DNA of 64,000 nt from Myxococcota bacterium (GTDB lineage Bacteria > Myxococcota_A > UBA9160 > UBA4427), in assembly GCA_028278345.1 (NCBI GenBank), contig JANQEL010000048.1, positions 21,098-85,097 on the forward strand, read 5' to 3'. The first letter of the stretch is position 1, and the number at the start of each line of letters is the position of its first letter. Made by a program: the position numbers and the translations under genes. Positions 33,810 to 43,693 of the stretch are shown here, in pieces. The notes beneath the pieces were generated by a model. It was not told the origin of the DNA. It did not search any database and saw only the letters and a list, made by a program, of their open reading frames with translations.

Positions 33810-34694
33810 ATGAGAATCGGGATCGCCCTCGGGATGCTGCACCCGGCTGTCTTCGAGGCGGTGACCGCCGAAGCGGATCGCCTAGGCTTCGCGAACGTCT
33901 GGATGCCCGAGCACCTGGTCTTCCCGATCGACATGTCGGGCTCGCCGCATCCGGGGGAGGACACGCCTCCCGTGCCGCCCTCGACGCCGGTGTTCGACGT
34001 GTTCGCGATGCTCTCCTTCCTGGCGGGGCGCAGCCGGCAGATTCGCCTGGGCACGAACGTCTATCTCCTCGCGCTTCGTCATCCCTTCGTGGCCGCGCGC
34101 GCGATCCTCACCCTCGACTCGGTTTCGAACGGGCGCGCCGACGTCGGCGTCGGTGCGGGTTGGCTGCGGACGGAGTGGGAAGCCGCGGGCCTCGACCCGG
34201 CCACGCGCGGGCGTCGCCTCGACGAAGCCCTCGCCGTTTGCCGGCGCCTGTGGAGCGAAGAAACCGTCGAATACCACGGGCGCTTCTACGACTTCGAGAA
34301 GGTGATGTTCGAACCGAAGCCCGTGCAGCGACCGCACCCGCCGATCCTGATCGGCGGCGAATCCGATGCCGCCCTCGAACGCGCGGCGCGAGCCGGGAAT
34401 GGGTGGATCGGCATGTCCCACACTCCCGAGAGCGCCGCGGCCTCGATCGAGAAACTCGAAGCGCTGCGCTCGAGCGTCGAACTCGCCCCCGGTGTCGAAC
34501 GCGATCGACCGTTTCGCGTGATCACCGGCGCCACGATCACGCGCCGCGAAGAGCTCGAAGGCTTCGCGGCCGTCGGAGTGACGGACCTGATCGTGCGCCC
34601 CTTCAAGGGTTCGCGCGATGCCGTCGAAGCCGTCAAGCGCTTCGCCGGAGAGTGCGGCACGGGCGACCCCAACCCCGACGCCACTTCGACCTGA
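33810..34694 (+). CDS. LLM class F420-dependent oxidoreductase
   Basis: A 294-residue luciferase-like monooxygenase-fold protein. Family elements: MRIGIALGML, ANVWMPEHLVFP, the IRLGTNVYLLALRHPFVAARA strand-helix, GRADVGVGAGWLRTEWEAAG, and HPPILIGGESDAALERAAR. The pattern matches the F420-dependent TIGR03619-like group rather than FMN luciferases, which would require cofactor F420. The start at 33810 has GGAGG upstream. No F420 biosynthesis gene is in the window, and the substrate is unknown. Confidence 0.9.
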   Translation: MRIGIALGMLHPAVFEAVTAEADRLGFANVWMPEHLVFPIDMSGSPHPGEDTPPVPPSTPVFDVFAMLSFLAGRSRQIRLGTNVYLLALRHPFVAARAILTLDSVSNGRADVGVGAGWLRTEWEAAGLDPATRGRRLDEALAVCRRLWSEETVEYHGRFYDFEKVMFEPKPVQRPHPPILIGGESDAALERAARAGNGWIGMSHTPESAAASIEKLEALRSSVELAPGVERDRPFRVITGATITRREELEGFAAVGVTDLIVRPFKGSRDAVEAVKRFAGECGTGDPNPDATST

Positions 34695-34727
34695 ACCGAC
34701 GCACTTCCCCGCGTCAGGAGCCCCCCC

Positions 34728-37196
34728 ATGAGCGAACGAACCGAGAAGCTACTCGCCGAACTCTCCCTCGAAGAGAAGGTCGGCTTGATGAGCGGACGCG
34801 ACATGTGGACCAATCACGCCGTCGAGCGCCTCGGCATCGCGGCGATGAAGGTGAGCGACGGCCCCAACGGCGTGCGCGGGCGTCACTTCGAGGGTTTCAC
34901 GACGGCAGCCAGCTTCCCCTGCGGTTCGGCCCTCGGTGCGACTTTCGACCCGGCCCTGGTCGAAGAAGTCGGCCGGGCGATCGGACGGGAACTCGAGAGC
35001 AAGGGCGCGCAGCTCCTGCTCGCGCCGACGATCAACATCCATCGCTCGCCGCTCGCTGGGCGCAACTTCGAGTGTTACTCAGAGGATCCCCATCTTTCGG
35101 GGCGCATCGCGGTGGCGTACGTGAAGGGCGTCCAGAGCCAGGGCGTGGGCGCCACGCTGAAGCACTACGTGTGCAACGACTCGGAGTTCGAGCGCCACAC
35201 GATCAGCAGCGAGGTCGACGAGCGGACGCTTCGCGAGATCTATCTCGCGCCCTTCGAGGTGGCGATCAAGGAGGCTTCGCCCTGGTCGGTGATGACCGCC
35301 TACAACAAGCTCGATGGAACCTACTGCGCGGAACACACGCGGCTGTTGCAGGAGATCCTGCGCGACGAGTGGGGCTTCGAAGGCTTCGTGATCTCCGATT
35401 GGTTCGGCGCGCAGAGCACCGAGGCTTCGGTGAACGCGGGCCTCGATTTCGAGATGCCGGGACCCGTTCGGCACTACGGTGAGAAGCTGGTGGCCGCGGT
35501 GAAGGCCGGAGAGGTGGCGCAGGAGGTCGTCGATGCGCGCGCACGTCGCATGCTCGAAGCGCACGAACGCGCGGGCCTGCTCGATCGCGTGATCGCCGAT
35601 GAGGAGCACGCGAACGATCTCCCCGAGGATCGCGCCTTGATCCGGCGAGCGGCGTCGTGTGCGATGGTGCTGCTCTGCAACGCCGGTGAACTGCTTCCAC
35701 TCGATGCCGCGAAGCTCTCGCGCGTCGCCGTGATCGGCCCGAACGCGTCGGTGGCGGTGATGCAGGGGGGAGGCAGTGCGCAGCTCGCACCGCATCGCTG
35801 CGTCTCACCCCTCGATGGTATTCGCGCAGCGCTCGGTTCGGATGTCGAGGTGTTGAACGAGCGAGGCTGCGAAAACCAGCGCGGGACGCATCCCACCCTC
35901 GACACGAGTCATCTCGAAGCGGGTGAGGATTTCGCGACCCCCGAACTGAGCGTCGAGTACTACGCGGGGCTCGAACTCGAAGGCGAAGTGCTGCATCGCG
36001 AGGCGCGGCGACGCGCCGAATGCGTTTGGCTGGGCGATCTCGCTCCCGGGCTCGATGCGCACTCCTTCTCGGCGCGCATGCGCGGGCGCTTCGTCGCGCC
36101 GGTGAGTGGCTCATTCACCTTTTCGCTCAAGAGCAAGGGGCGCAGCCGGGTGTTCATCGACGGCAACCTCGTGCTCGATCAATGGGAGGATCCAGGGGTC
36201 GGCGAGGCCTTCTACGGCGGTGGCACCGACATCGCCGAAGCGCCGATCGCGATGGAGGCCGGGCGCGCGTACGAAATCGTCGTCGAGTACAGCGCCCCGG
36301 GCGAAGACGGCTGGATCGGCTTCAACGTGGGCTGCCTCGTGCCCGATCCGGCGGACGGCATGGATCGCGCGATCTCCGCCGCCGAAGCGGCCGACTGCGC
36401 GATCGTCATCGTGGGCCTCAACAACCACTGGGAAACCGAGGGCAGCGATCGCGTCGACATGGAGCTTCCCGGTCGACAGGTGGAGTTGATCGAGAGGGTG
36501 AGCGCCGCGAACGCGAATACGATCGTGGTGGTGAACGCGGGCTCGCCGATCGCGATGGAGTTTGCGGATCGCGTCCCCGCGATCCTGCAGCTCTGGTATC
36601 CAGGCCAGGAGATGGGCCACGCCCTGGCCGATGTGCTCTTCGGTGCGGCCTCACCCGGTGGTCGACTGCCCTGCACCTTCCCGATGGAGTACGCGGACCA
36701 TCCGGCCTTCGCCCACTACCCCGGCAAGGACGGCCGCGTGGAGTACGGCGAGGGCTTGATGGTGGGCTACCGCCACTACGACACGCGCGGCGTCGAACCG
36801 CGCTTCGCCTTCGGCCATGGGCTTTCGTACAGCCGCTTCGAGTACGGCGACATTCGCCTCGCGCGCGAAACGGTCGCGCGAGGGGAAACGGTCGAGTTCG
36901 AGATCGACGTACGCAACAGCGGCGAGCGACGCAGCAGCGATGTCGCGCAGGTGTACGTGCACGACTTCGAGTCGCGCCTGCCACGCCCCGAGCAGGAGCT
37001 GCGCGCGTTCGAGAAGTTCGAACTCGATCCCGGCGAGAGCGCGACCCTTCGCTTCAGACTCGACGAACGTGCTCTTGCCTTCTACGACCCGGCGATTCGC
37101 GATTGGGAAGTCGAAGCGGGACGCTTCGAGGTTCGCGTCGGGGCTTCTTCGCGCGACATCCGGGCACGCGCGAGCTTCGACGTGGTGGCGGATTAG
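34728..37196 (+). CDS. glycoside hydrolase family 3 beta-glucosidase with PA14 domain
   Basis: An 822-residue GH3 enzyme with the order (alpha/beta)8 barrel, alpha/beta sandwich interrupted by a PA14 domain (about 395-545), and a C-terminal fibronectin-III-like domain. The nucleophile Asp is in GFVISDWFGAQST near residue 226; KVSDGPNGVRG and LAPTINIHRSPLAGRNFE are strong family signatures. The PA14 insert is seen in SVEYYAGLELEG and VFIDGNLVLDQWED. No signal peptide is visible, so it should work in the cytoplasm on imported beta-glucosides, steroid or phenolic glucosides, or similar. A membrane-anchored amidohydrolase gene follows after 29 bases. Confidence 0.95.
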   Translation: MSERTEKLLAELSLEEKVGLMSGRDMWTNHAVERLGIAAMKVSDGPNGVRGRHFEGFTTAASFPCGSALGATFDPALVEEVGRAIGRELESKGAQLLLAPTINIHRSPLAGRNFECYSEDPHLSGRIAVAYVKGVQSQGVGATLKHYVCNDSEFERHTISSEVDERTLREIYLAPFEVAIKEASPWSVMTAYNKLDGTYCAEHTRLLQEILRDEWGFEGFVISDWFGAQSTEASVNAGLDFEMPGPVRHYGEKLVAAVKAGEVAQEVVDARARRMLEAHERAGLLDRVIADEEHANDLPEDRALIRRAASCAMVLLCNAGELLPLDAAKLSRVAVIGPNASVAVMQGGGSAQLAPHRCVSPLDGIRAALGSDVEVLNERGCENQRGTHPTLDTSHLEAGEDFATPELSVEYYAGLELEGEVLHREARRRAECVWLGDLAPGLDAHSFSARMRGRFVAPVSGSFTFSLKSKGRSRVFIDGNLVLDQWEDPGVGEAFYGGGTDIAEAPIAMEAGRAYEIVVEYSAPGEDGWIGFNVGCLVPDPADGMDRAISAAEAADCAIVIVGLNNHWETEGSDRVDMELPGRQVELIERVSAANANTIVVVNAGSPIAMEFADRVPAILQLWYPGQEMGHALADVLFGAASPGGRLPCTFPMEYADHPAFAHYPGKDGRVEYGEGLMVGYRHYDTRGVEPRFAFGHGLSYSRFEYGDIRLARETVARGETVEFEIDVRNSGERRSSDVAQVYVHDFESRLPRPEQELRAFEKFELDPGESATLRFRLDERALAFYDPAIRDWEVEAGRFEVRVGASSRDIRARASFDVVAD

Positions 37197-37225
37197 CGCA
37201 CGAAAGAAGAAGAAGGAGTTCTTCC

Positions 37226-38932
37226 ATGTTCGGTCGCCTGTTGCGGTGGCTCGTCGTTCTCATCGTAGTGCTCGTCGCCTCGTTCCTGGTGGCCACCTAC
37301 GAGTCCCCGCCGCCCGAGAGCCAGGCCTTCGTGAACGCAAACGTGCTCACGATGGACCGGAACGACCGCGTCGCAGAGGCGATCTATCTCGAGGGCGATC
37401 GCATCGTCGCCGTGGGGACGCGCGCACAGATCGAGAAGAAGATCACCCGTTCGACCGAGGTACACGATCTCGAGGGGCGCACGGTGATCCCGGGCGTCAT
37501 CGATGCCCACGGGCACTTTCCCGGTTCGGGATTCGTCGTCGTGGGGGTGAACCTCGCGAGTCCACCGGTGGGCACCATCACCTCGATCGAAGGGCAGGTG
37601 GAAGCCCTTGGCGCGCGCGCCGAAGAAACGCCGGCCGGCGAGATGATCTTCGGTTTCCAGTACGACGACACCCTGGTGAATGAGAAGCGCCACCCGACGC
37701 GTCACGATCTCGATCGCGCGTCGACCGAGCATCCGGTCATCGCGATGCACGTCTCGGGTCACCTCGCCGCGGCGAACACGCTGGCCCTCGAACTGCTCGG
37801 CTTCGACCGCGATACACCCAACCCCGAAGGCGGCGTGATCCGCCGCGAAGCCGACGGCACGCCCGACGGCGTACTCGAGGAAACCGCCGCGACGATGGCG
37901 AGCCAGATGGCGATGGACTTCTCGATCGGCCAGGGCATCGCGATGATCGATCACGCCTCGGCGGAGTACGCCTCCGTGGGCGTCACCACGGCGCAGAGCG
38001 GCCTCACGCCGAAGCCGATGATCGATGCGCTTTGGTTCGCTTCGTGGCTCGGTCGCGTACCGATCCGCCTCGAAGTGTGGGCCGATGCCGAACTCGGCAA
38101 ACAATGGGCGCGCGGCGAGTTCGACGCCGCGTCCTACGAGACCGATCGCTTTCGCGTGGGCGCGGTCAAGATCGTCCAGGACGGATCGATCCAGGGGTAT
38201 ACGGGCTACCTGAGCGAGCCCTACCACGTCCCCTTCAAGGGCGACGAGAGCTATCGCGGCTATCCGATCATGAAGCGCGAAGATCTCACCGCCCTGGTGA
38301 AGGAGCTCCATGCGGCGGATCTCCACATGGCGATCCACGGAAACGGCGACGCGGCAATCGACGACATCATCCACGCCCTGGGTCAAGCGCAGAAGGAGCA
38401 CCACCGCCCCGATCCGCGAACGATCGTGATCCACTCGCAGATGGCTCGCGAGGACCAACTCGATCGCATGCTCGAAGTCGGCCTCACGCCGAGCTACTTC
38501 GTCGCCCACACCTACTACTGGGGCGATCGCCACCGCGACATCTTCATGGGGCCCGAGCGCGCCTATCGCATGAGCCCGACCGCGACTTCGATCGCGAAGG
38601 GACTGCGTTTCAGCATCCATCTCGACACACCCGTGGTTCCCATGGAACCGATGTTGCTGGTCTGGAGTGCGGTGAATCGCCGCTCGACTTCGGGGGACAT
38701 CATCGGTCCGGCGGAGCGCATCTCACCTCTCGCAGCGCTTCGTGCGGTGACGATCGACGCCGCGTGGCAGATCGAACGCGATGGCGTTGTCGGCTCCCTC
38801 GAAGCCGGCAAGCTCGCCGACCTCGTGGTGCTCTCGGCGAATCCCCTCGAGGTGGAACCGAACGCGATCCGCGACATCGAAGTGGAACGCACCCTCGTGG
38901 GTGGTCGCACGATCTTCCAGCGCGCGGAATAG
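37226..38932 (+). CDS. membrane-anchored amidohydrolase family protein (YtcJ-like)
   Basis: A 568-residue metal-dependent hydrolase with an N-terminal membrane anchor (LLRWLVVLIVVLVASFLVATY). The catalytic domain begins with FVNANVLTMDRNDRVAEAI and VIDAHGHFPGSG (metal-binding H-x-H). It continues with VSGHLAAAN, MAIHGNGDAAIDD, VIHSQMAREDQ and the late FSIHLDTPVVP with a metal Asp. This matches the amidohydrolase 3 group, with many unassigned exo-enzymes. The anchor implies activity outside the cytoplasm. Start 37226 follows AGAAGGAG. The substrate is not predictable. Confidence 0.88.
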   Translation: MFGRLLRWLVVLIVVLVASFLVATYESPPPESQAFVNANVLTMDRNDRVAEAIYLEGDRIVAVGTRAQIEKKITRSTEVHDLEGRTVIPGVIDAHGHFPGSGFVVVGVNLASPPVGTITSIEGQVEALGARAEETPAGEMIFGFQYDDTLVNEKRHPTRHDLDRASTEHPVIAMHVSGHLAAANTLALELLGFDRDTPNPEGGVIRREADGTPDGVLEETAATMASQMAMDFSIGQGIAMIDHASAEYASVGVTTAQSGLTPKPMIDALWFASWLGRVPIRLEVWADAELGKQWARGEFDAASYETDRFRVGAVKIVQDGSIQGYTGYLSEPYHVPFKGDESYRGYPIMKREDLTALVKELHAADLHMAIHGNGDAAIDDIIHALGQAQKEHHRPDPRTIVIHSQMAREDQLDRMLEVGLTPSYFVAHTYYWGDRHRDIFMGPERAYRMSPTATSIAKGLRFSIHLDTPVVPMEPMLLVWSAVNRRSTSGDIIGPAERISPLAALRAVTIDAAWQIERDGVVGSLEAGKLADLVVLSANPLEVEPNAIRDIEVERTLVGGRTIFQRAE

Positions 38933-39110
38933 AGGGCGCTTTCAGGAGTCGGAACTCGCCCCGCAACGCGCCACCTCGGGCGAGCAGATCGCGTGCGGGT
39001 CGGTTGCAACACCTTGATATGACGCGGGTTTCCGTGCATCAGGCCGATAGCGCACTACCCTATTCCTTTCGCGCCGGGCACCGAATGCCCGTGCGCCCGG
39101 AGCCCCGTGC

Positions 39111-39827
39111 ATGTCGCGCGTCATCGTCATCATTCCGACCTACAACGAGGTCGAGAACCTTCCCTTGATCGTGAAGGAAGTGCTGGCGCAGGACGAGCGC
39201 ATCTCGGTGCTGGTGGTGGACGACAACTCCCCCGACGGCACGGGCAAGGTGGCCGACCAACTGGCGGAGGAGACCGGGCGGGTTCACGTGCTGCACCGCC
39301 CGGGCAAGGCGGGGCTCGGTGCCGCCTACCGTGCGGGGCTCGCCGAAGCGCTGCGCCTCGGCGCCGACGTCGTGATCCAGATGGATGCCGATTTCTCGCA
39401 CCCTCCGTCGACCATCCCCGAGATGCTGCGCGAGATCGAAACTCACGACCTCGTGACGGGCTCGCGCTACGTGCAGGGCATCACGGTGGTGAACTGGCCG
39501 ATCGAACGCATCCTGATCAGCTGGGCCGCCAATGTCTATGCGCGCTTCGTGACGCGCCTGACGCTGACCGACGCGACGGGGGGCTTTCGCTGTGTGCGAC
39601 GCGAGCTGCTCGAACGTATCGGCTTCGAGCGCATCAAGAGCGACGGCTACGCGTTCCAGATCGAGATGAACTACCGCTTCGACAAGTACGGGGCGCGCAT
39701 CAAGGAGCTGCCCTTCTTCTTCGTCGATCGCGAGCGCGGGCAATCGAAGCTCTCCCTCGGCATCGCCTTCGAGGGGCTGTGGATCGTGTGGTGGCTGCGC
39801 ATCGCCGACGCCCTGGGTCGAATCTAG
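39111..39827 (+). CDS. polyprenol monophosphomannose synthase-like GT2 glycosyltransferase
   Basis: A 238-residue GT2 enzyme of the dolichol-phosphate-mannose synthase group. Signature segments are VIIPTYNEVENLP, VLVVDDNSPDGTGKVAD, GKAGLGAAYRAGL, the DxD motif QMDADFSHPP, GSRYVQGITVVNWP, and the acceptor-site FVDRERGQSKL. It transfers mannose or another sugar from a nucleotide to a polyprenyl phosphate on the cytoplasmic face. There is no C-terminal membrane domain, as in the Dpm1 short form. A second paralogue lies at 47209-47946. It heads a glycan-related operon with GT4, flippase-like and methyltransferase genes. Confidence 0.93.
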   Translation: MSRVIVIIPTYNEVENLPLIVKEVLAQDERISVLVVDDNSPDGTGKVADQLAEETGRVHVLHRPGKAGLGAAYRAGLAEALRLGADVVIQMDADFSHPPSTIPEMLREIETHDLVTGSRYVQGITVVNWPIERILISWAANVYARFVTRLTLTDATGGFRCVRRELLERIGFERIKSDGYAFQIEMNYRFDKYGARIKELPFFFVDRERGQSKLSLGIAFEGLWIVWWLRIADALGRI

Positions 39828-39866
39828 CCTCGCAATGAACCGAGCAGGCACTGGAATGCACGGGCC

Positions 39867-40976
39867 GTGAAGATCCTGGTGCTGAACGAGCGCGACCCGC
39901 TCCACCCAAAGGCCGGCGGCGCGGAGATCCATGTCGCCGAGATCTTTCGCAGGTTGGCTGCGGGCGGCGACGAAGTGACCCTCGCGGCCACGAGTTACGC
40001 GGGTTGCGAACCCGAACACGAACTCGACGGCATGCGGGTCTGGCATCTCGGGCCGATCCCCATCTACTACCCGCGCGTGGCCTTCGAGACCCTGCGCACG
40101 ACCTGGCGGGGCGAGTACGACGTGGTCGTCGAGTGCCTCAACAAGGTGCCTTTCTATTCCCCGGTGTATTCGCGCGTGCCGGTGCTGGCGATCTGTCATC
40201 ACCTCTTCGGTGAGGTCGCCTTCCAGCAGGTGTCGTGGCCGGTGGCCGCAACGGTGTGGCTATCGGAGCAGCTGATCCCGCCGCTCTATCGCGCGCCGGA
40301 GTTCATCACGATCTCCGAGAGCAGTCGCAACGACCTCGTCCATCGCGGCATCCCCGAATCGCGCATCGAGGTGAGCCACTGCGGCATCGATCGCCCCGCG
40401 ATCGAGGTCGATACGAAGAAGTTGCGACCGATGCGAGTCTCCTATGTGGGGCGCCTCGAAGCCTACAAGCACGTCGACGTGATGCTGCGCGCGTGCGCGG
40501 CGCTCTCCTCGCGCTTCCCCGAACTCGAGATCTATGTGATCGGGCGAGGCGTCGAGCGCGAACCCCTCGAAGCCCTCGCCCGCGAGCTCGGCATCGACGA
40601 TCGCACGACCTTCACCGGCTTCGTGAGCGACGAGGAGCGCGACCGGATCCTCGCCGAGACCCGCGTCTGCGTCTGCCCCTCGGAGAAGGAGGGATGGGGC
40701 CTCACCATCATCGAGAGCAATGCGCTGGGCACCCCCGTGGTGGCGACCGACGCCGACGGCCTGCGCGATTCGGTGCGCGACGGCGAGACGGGTTATCTCG
40801 TACCCTTGCGCGACGTCGACGGGTTTCGTGAAAAGATCGCGATGCTGCTGGAGGACGACACGCTTTCGACCGAAATGAGTGAGCGGGCGCTGGCCTGGTC
40901 GCGCACCTTCGATTGGGATGTGGCGGCCGACGAGATGCGCGCCGCCCTCGAACGCACCCTGGGAATCCTCACGTGA
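39867..40976 (+). CDS. GT4 family glycosyltransferase
   Basis: A 369-residue retaining GT-B glycosyltransferase. The N-terminal domain opens with ILVLNERDPLHPKAGGAEIHVAEIFR, a glycine-rich donor/acceptor loop. The C-terminal Rossmann domain has YVGRLEAYKHVDVMLRA, GRGVEREPLEALA and the E-x7-E motif in CPSEKEGWGLTIIESNALG. GTG start. It ends in GTGA shared with the start of the next gene. It probably builds a lipid-linked or surface glycan; donor and acceptor are unknown. Confidence 0.93.
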   Translation: MKILVLNERDPLHPKAGGAEIHVAEIFRRLAAGGDEVTLAATSYAGCEPEHELDGMRVWHLGPIPIYYPRVAFETLRTTWRGEYDVVVECLNKVPFYSPVYSRVPVLAICHHLFGEVAFQQVSWPVAATVWLSEQLIPPLYRAPEFITISESSRNDLVHRGIPESRIEVSHCGIDRPAIEVDTKKLRPMRVSYVGRLEAYKHVDVMLRACAALSSRFPELEIYVIGRGVEREPLEALARELGIDDRTTFTGFVSDEERDRILAETRVCVCPSEKEGWGLTIIESNALGTPVVATDADGLRDSVRDGETGYLVPLRDVDGFREKIAMLLEDDTLSTEMSERALAWSRTFDWDVAADEMRAALERTLGILT

Positions 40977-41947
40977 GCAGCGAGCCCGAAACGAAGCGCC
41001 CCGCCAACCCGCTCTTGAAGTGGGTGCTTCCCGCGGTCTTCACGTGCGCCGCCATCGCGTATCTGGTGAACACCCTCGACTTCGCGCAGATCTCGCAGTA
41101 CATCACGCCGCGTTCGGCATCGATCCTGATTCCCTCGATGCTTGGCTTCGGCGTCGTGAGCATCGTGATCGAGGCCATCACACTGCGAAGGCTGCTGCAT
41201 TCGACGCGCAGCGACTTCACCCTGATGACGGCGGCCCGGGTGAAGTCGGCGAGCTACCTGCTCGCGATCGTCCACTACGCCCTCGGCGCAGCGACGTTGA
41301 CCATTCTGGTTTCGCGGCAGGCCGGGGTGACCCTCCAGCGCGCGGCCGGGGTCGTGGGGCTCGTGATGATGTTCGATCTCGCCATGGTGCTCTCGATGGT
41401 GGTGATCGGGGCCACCCTCGTCTCGACCAGCGCGATCGAACTCCAGTTCGGCGCGGGGCTCGCCATCATAGGCGTGATCGCCGGCGGCCTCGCGCTCTTG
41501 CGCGCTCCGTTCTCGCTGGGGCCCCTCGACACCGTGCGCAACCTCGAGTTGTTCGAACGCGCGCGTACCGCGCCGGTGCGCGATCTCCTGGAACTCGCGG
41601 CCCTGCGCTGCCTCTTCGTGATCGCCTTCATGAGCATGGGTTATGGCGCCCTCACGGCCTTCGACATCAACGCGCCGATCCCCGCGGTGATGTTGAACTT
41701 CTCCGGCGTGGTGCTGGCCTCGATGCTTCCCGCGGTGGCCGGGCTGGGGCCCAGTCAGGTCGCGATGGTCGAATTCTTCGCCGCCTACGGGGCGAAAGAA
41801 CAGTTGCTGGCCTGTAGCGTCTCCCTCGCCGCGACGATGATCACCATGCGAGCGCTGATGGGGATCGCCTTCGCGGGTGAGTTCAGTCGCGAGGCGTTGG
41901 CGATCACGCGCGAAGTCGAAGCGGCGAACATGGGGGACAGGGTTTGA
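40973..41947 (+). CDS. lysylphosphatidylglycerol synthetase TM-like (UPF0104) flippase-like protein
   Basis: A 324-residue integral membrane protein with about eight helices and only short loops. The pattern, with AAVFTCAAIAYLVNTLDFAQI near the start and LPAVAGLGPSQVAMVEFFAAYG near the end, matches the MprF-N/AglD (UPF0104) family. Members translocate lipids or act with glycosyltransferases in envelope glycan assembly. The GTG start overlaps the GT4 stop, and its own stop overlaps the next gene start, so it is embedded in a coupled operon. Function is assigned at family level only. Confidence 0.85.
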   Translation: MSSEPETKRPANPLLKWVLPAVFTCAAIAYLVNTLDFAQISQYITPRSASILIPSMLGFGVVSIVIEAITLRRLLHSTRSDFTLMTAARVKSASYLLAIVHYALGAATLTILVSRQAGVTLQRAAGVVGLVMMFDLAMVLSMVVIGATLVSTSAIELQFGAGLAIIGVIAGGLALLRAPFSLGPLDTVRNLELFERARTAPVRDLLELAALRCLFVIAFMSMGYGALTAFDINAPIPAVMLNFSGVVLASMLPAVAGLGPSQVAMVEFFAAYGAKEQLLACSVSLAATMITMRALMGIAFAGEFSREALAITREVEAANMGDRV

Positions 41948-42723
41948 GTCAGGTGACGTTCACCGGGGAACGCCTGCACGCGGGGAGTTCGCTCTTCGGC
42001 GTCGACCTCGCGCGCCATCGTGCACCCTATGTGTATGCCCTCGACTACGCGCAAGGGGGGCGCGTGCTCGATCTCGGTTGTGGGTCGGGCTACGGCACGG
42101 CGGAGCTCGCCGATGCCCTGCCCCGCATCGTCGGCCTCGATCGCATTCCCCCCGATGCCAAGAACGAGCGCAACAACATCGATTGGGTGCGCGCGGATCT
42201 GCGCGGCAATCCCCTGGCCAGGGGTTCGTTCCACCTGATCGTGAGCTTCCAGGTGATCGAGCACCTCGAAGATCCGAGCATCTACCTCGAATCGATCTCG
42301 CGTCTGCTCGCACCCGGTGGCACGGCGATCATCACCACCCCCAACCTGCTCACCTCGGACAAGATCAACCCCTTCCACGTACACGAGTACGAGGCCGAAG
42401 AGCTTCGAGAGTGCCTCGCGCCCTACTTCGACGAGGTGGTGATGCAGGGGGTCGGGGTCTCGGCCAACGTGAAGCCCTACTTTGATCAGCGCCTCGAACG
42501 CATCGAGAAGATCATGAAGATCGATCCGCTCGGGTTGCGCAATCTGCTGCCGGCTTCGTGGATCACGTGGCTCTTCGCGAAGGGGGCCCTGCTGGTGCGC
42601 CGCGGTATCCAGTCGAGCGACACGGGCATGCCGGAAGCGACGCTGCAGGACTTTCCGATCGGGCCCGCGGACCCCGCGGACATCGACCTGTTGGCGATCT
42701 GTCGCAAGAACGCTTCCGCCTAG
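41944..42723 (+). CDS. class I SAM-dependent methyltransferase
   Basis: A 259-residue methyltransferase. Motif I is VLDLGCGSGYGTAELA near residue 41, followed by VGLDRIP, VSFQVIEHLEDP and LAPGGTAIITTPN. The C-terminal part is larger than in minimal enzymes and may read the acceptor. A TTG start at 41944 overlaps the upstream stop (TTGA) and follows a GGGGGA-type site; GTG at 41953 is an alternative. Within a glycosyltransferase operon it probably methylates a sugar or lipid intermediate. Confidence 0.88.
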   Translation: MSQVTFTGERLHAGSSLFGVDLARHRAPYVYALDYAQGGRVLDLGCGSGYGTAELADALPRIVGLDRIPPDAKNERNNIDWVRADLRGNPLARGSFHLIVSFQVIEHLEDPSIYLESISRLLAPGGTAIITTPNLLTSDKINPFHVHEYEAEELRECLAPYFDEVVMQGVGVSANVKPYFDQRLERIEKIMKIDPLGLRNLLPASWITWLFAKGALLVRRGIQSSDTGMPEATLQDFPIGPADPADIDLLAICRKNASA

Positions 42724-43601
42724 CGACGAGCGAGAGGCGGTGCGCGCACGCGGCTGATGCGCACGCCCAGCGGGCCGCGCGCCACGCTCAGGCGATGGGT
42801 CACGCCATCGCGTACGACTTCGAGTTCGACGGTTTCGCCGCGAGTGCCCGCGGCGGTGGCCGCCTGGAACTCGCCGTGGTGGAACATGCGCTCGCCCGCG
42901 TAGCGGATCACGATGTCGCCGTCTTCGACGCCGGCGTCTGCTGCGGGTGAGTCGCTGAGCACCTGTTTGATGAGCACCCGGTTTTCCCGGCCGGTGGCGT
43001 AGAGGTAGGCGTCGTAGCCGGCAGGGCCGAGGTCGTCGCGAAGTTCCTGCGTCAACTCCTGGACGGCGCGGTTGTAGGGGCCGCTGCGAAAGGTGCCCTC
43101 GCGCTTCGCTTCGTCCATCCGGTAGAGCTTCTCCATCTCGAAGCGCTCGAAGCGCTCTTCGACTTCGCTGATCTCCGAACTCGAAAGGCCAGCGGCTTCG
43201 AGGGCACCGCGATCGAACCACGGCCTCTGATTCGGACCGACCGGCGCGCGCTGCGCTGGCTGGGGCGCCGCGGGCGGTGGCGCAGGCACGGGATCGGGTT
43301 CAGCGGCATCGGGTTCGAATGCACGAGCCAGCCGGGTGCGCATGCGATCCAACTCCGATTCGAGTTCGAGCCGAGCGCTGCGCTCTTCTTCGAGTTCGCT
43401 GCGCAGGAGCGCGATTTCCCGATCGAGGTTCCGCCGCTCGGGTTCGCCGGGTACGGCATCGGTGGTTGCCGGCGTCTCGCGTGTTCCAGATGGCGAATCG
43501 AACACAACGGCTGCGGCATAGCCGATGCCGATCCCCAGCAGCGTCATCACGAGCATGAGCCCGAATCTTCGATCTGTGCTCGGTTCGCCCGATCCCATCA
43601 T
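42720..43601 (-). CDS. membrane-anchored PDZ-domain protein with coiled coil
   Basis: A 293-residue protein: an N-terminal anchor (residues about 14-33), a coiled coil (about 55-95), a Pro/Ala-rich linker, a helical region (about 135-200) and a C-terminal PDZ domain (about 205-280; NRVLIKQVLSDSPAADAGVEDGD-like ligand loop, then VELEVVRDGV). No protease residues are present, so it is likely a scaffold or binding protein in the periplasm. Its stop shares CTAG with the stop of the convergent methyltransferase gene. The partner is unknown. Confidence 0.8.
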   Translation of the reverse strand: MMGSGEPSTDRRFGLMLVMTLLGIGIGYAAAVVFDSPSGTRETPATTDAVPGEPERRNLDREIALLRSELEEERSARLELESELDRMRTRLARAFEPDAAEPDPVPAPPPAAPQPAQRAPVGPNQRPWFDRGALEAAGLSSSEISEVEERFERFEMEKLYRMDEAKREGTFRSGPYNRAVQELTQELRDDLGPAGYDAYLYATGRENRVLIKQVLSDSPAADAGVEDGDIVIRYAGERMFHHGEFQAATAAGTRGETVELEVVRDGVTHRLSVARGPLGVRISRVRAPPLARR

Positions 43602-43693
43602 GGCGACAAACGTACGGGATCACCGAGAGCGCGACCAAGCCCCGCGCATGCGGCTAAGCTCTCGCCGCAACGAGTCGGGAGCGCCACCCACGA

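Noticed and set aside
43305-43320. GGGTTCGAATGC resembling a tRNA T-loop
   Set aside because: It lies within the PDZ gene coding sequence and no cloverleaf arms could be built around it.
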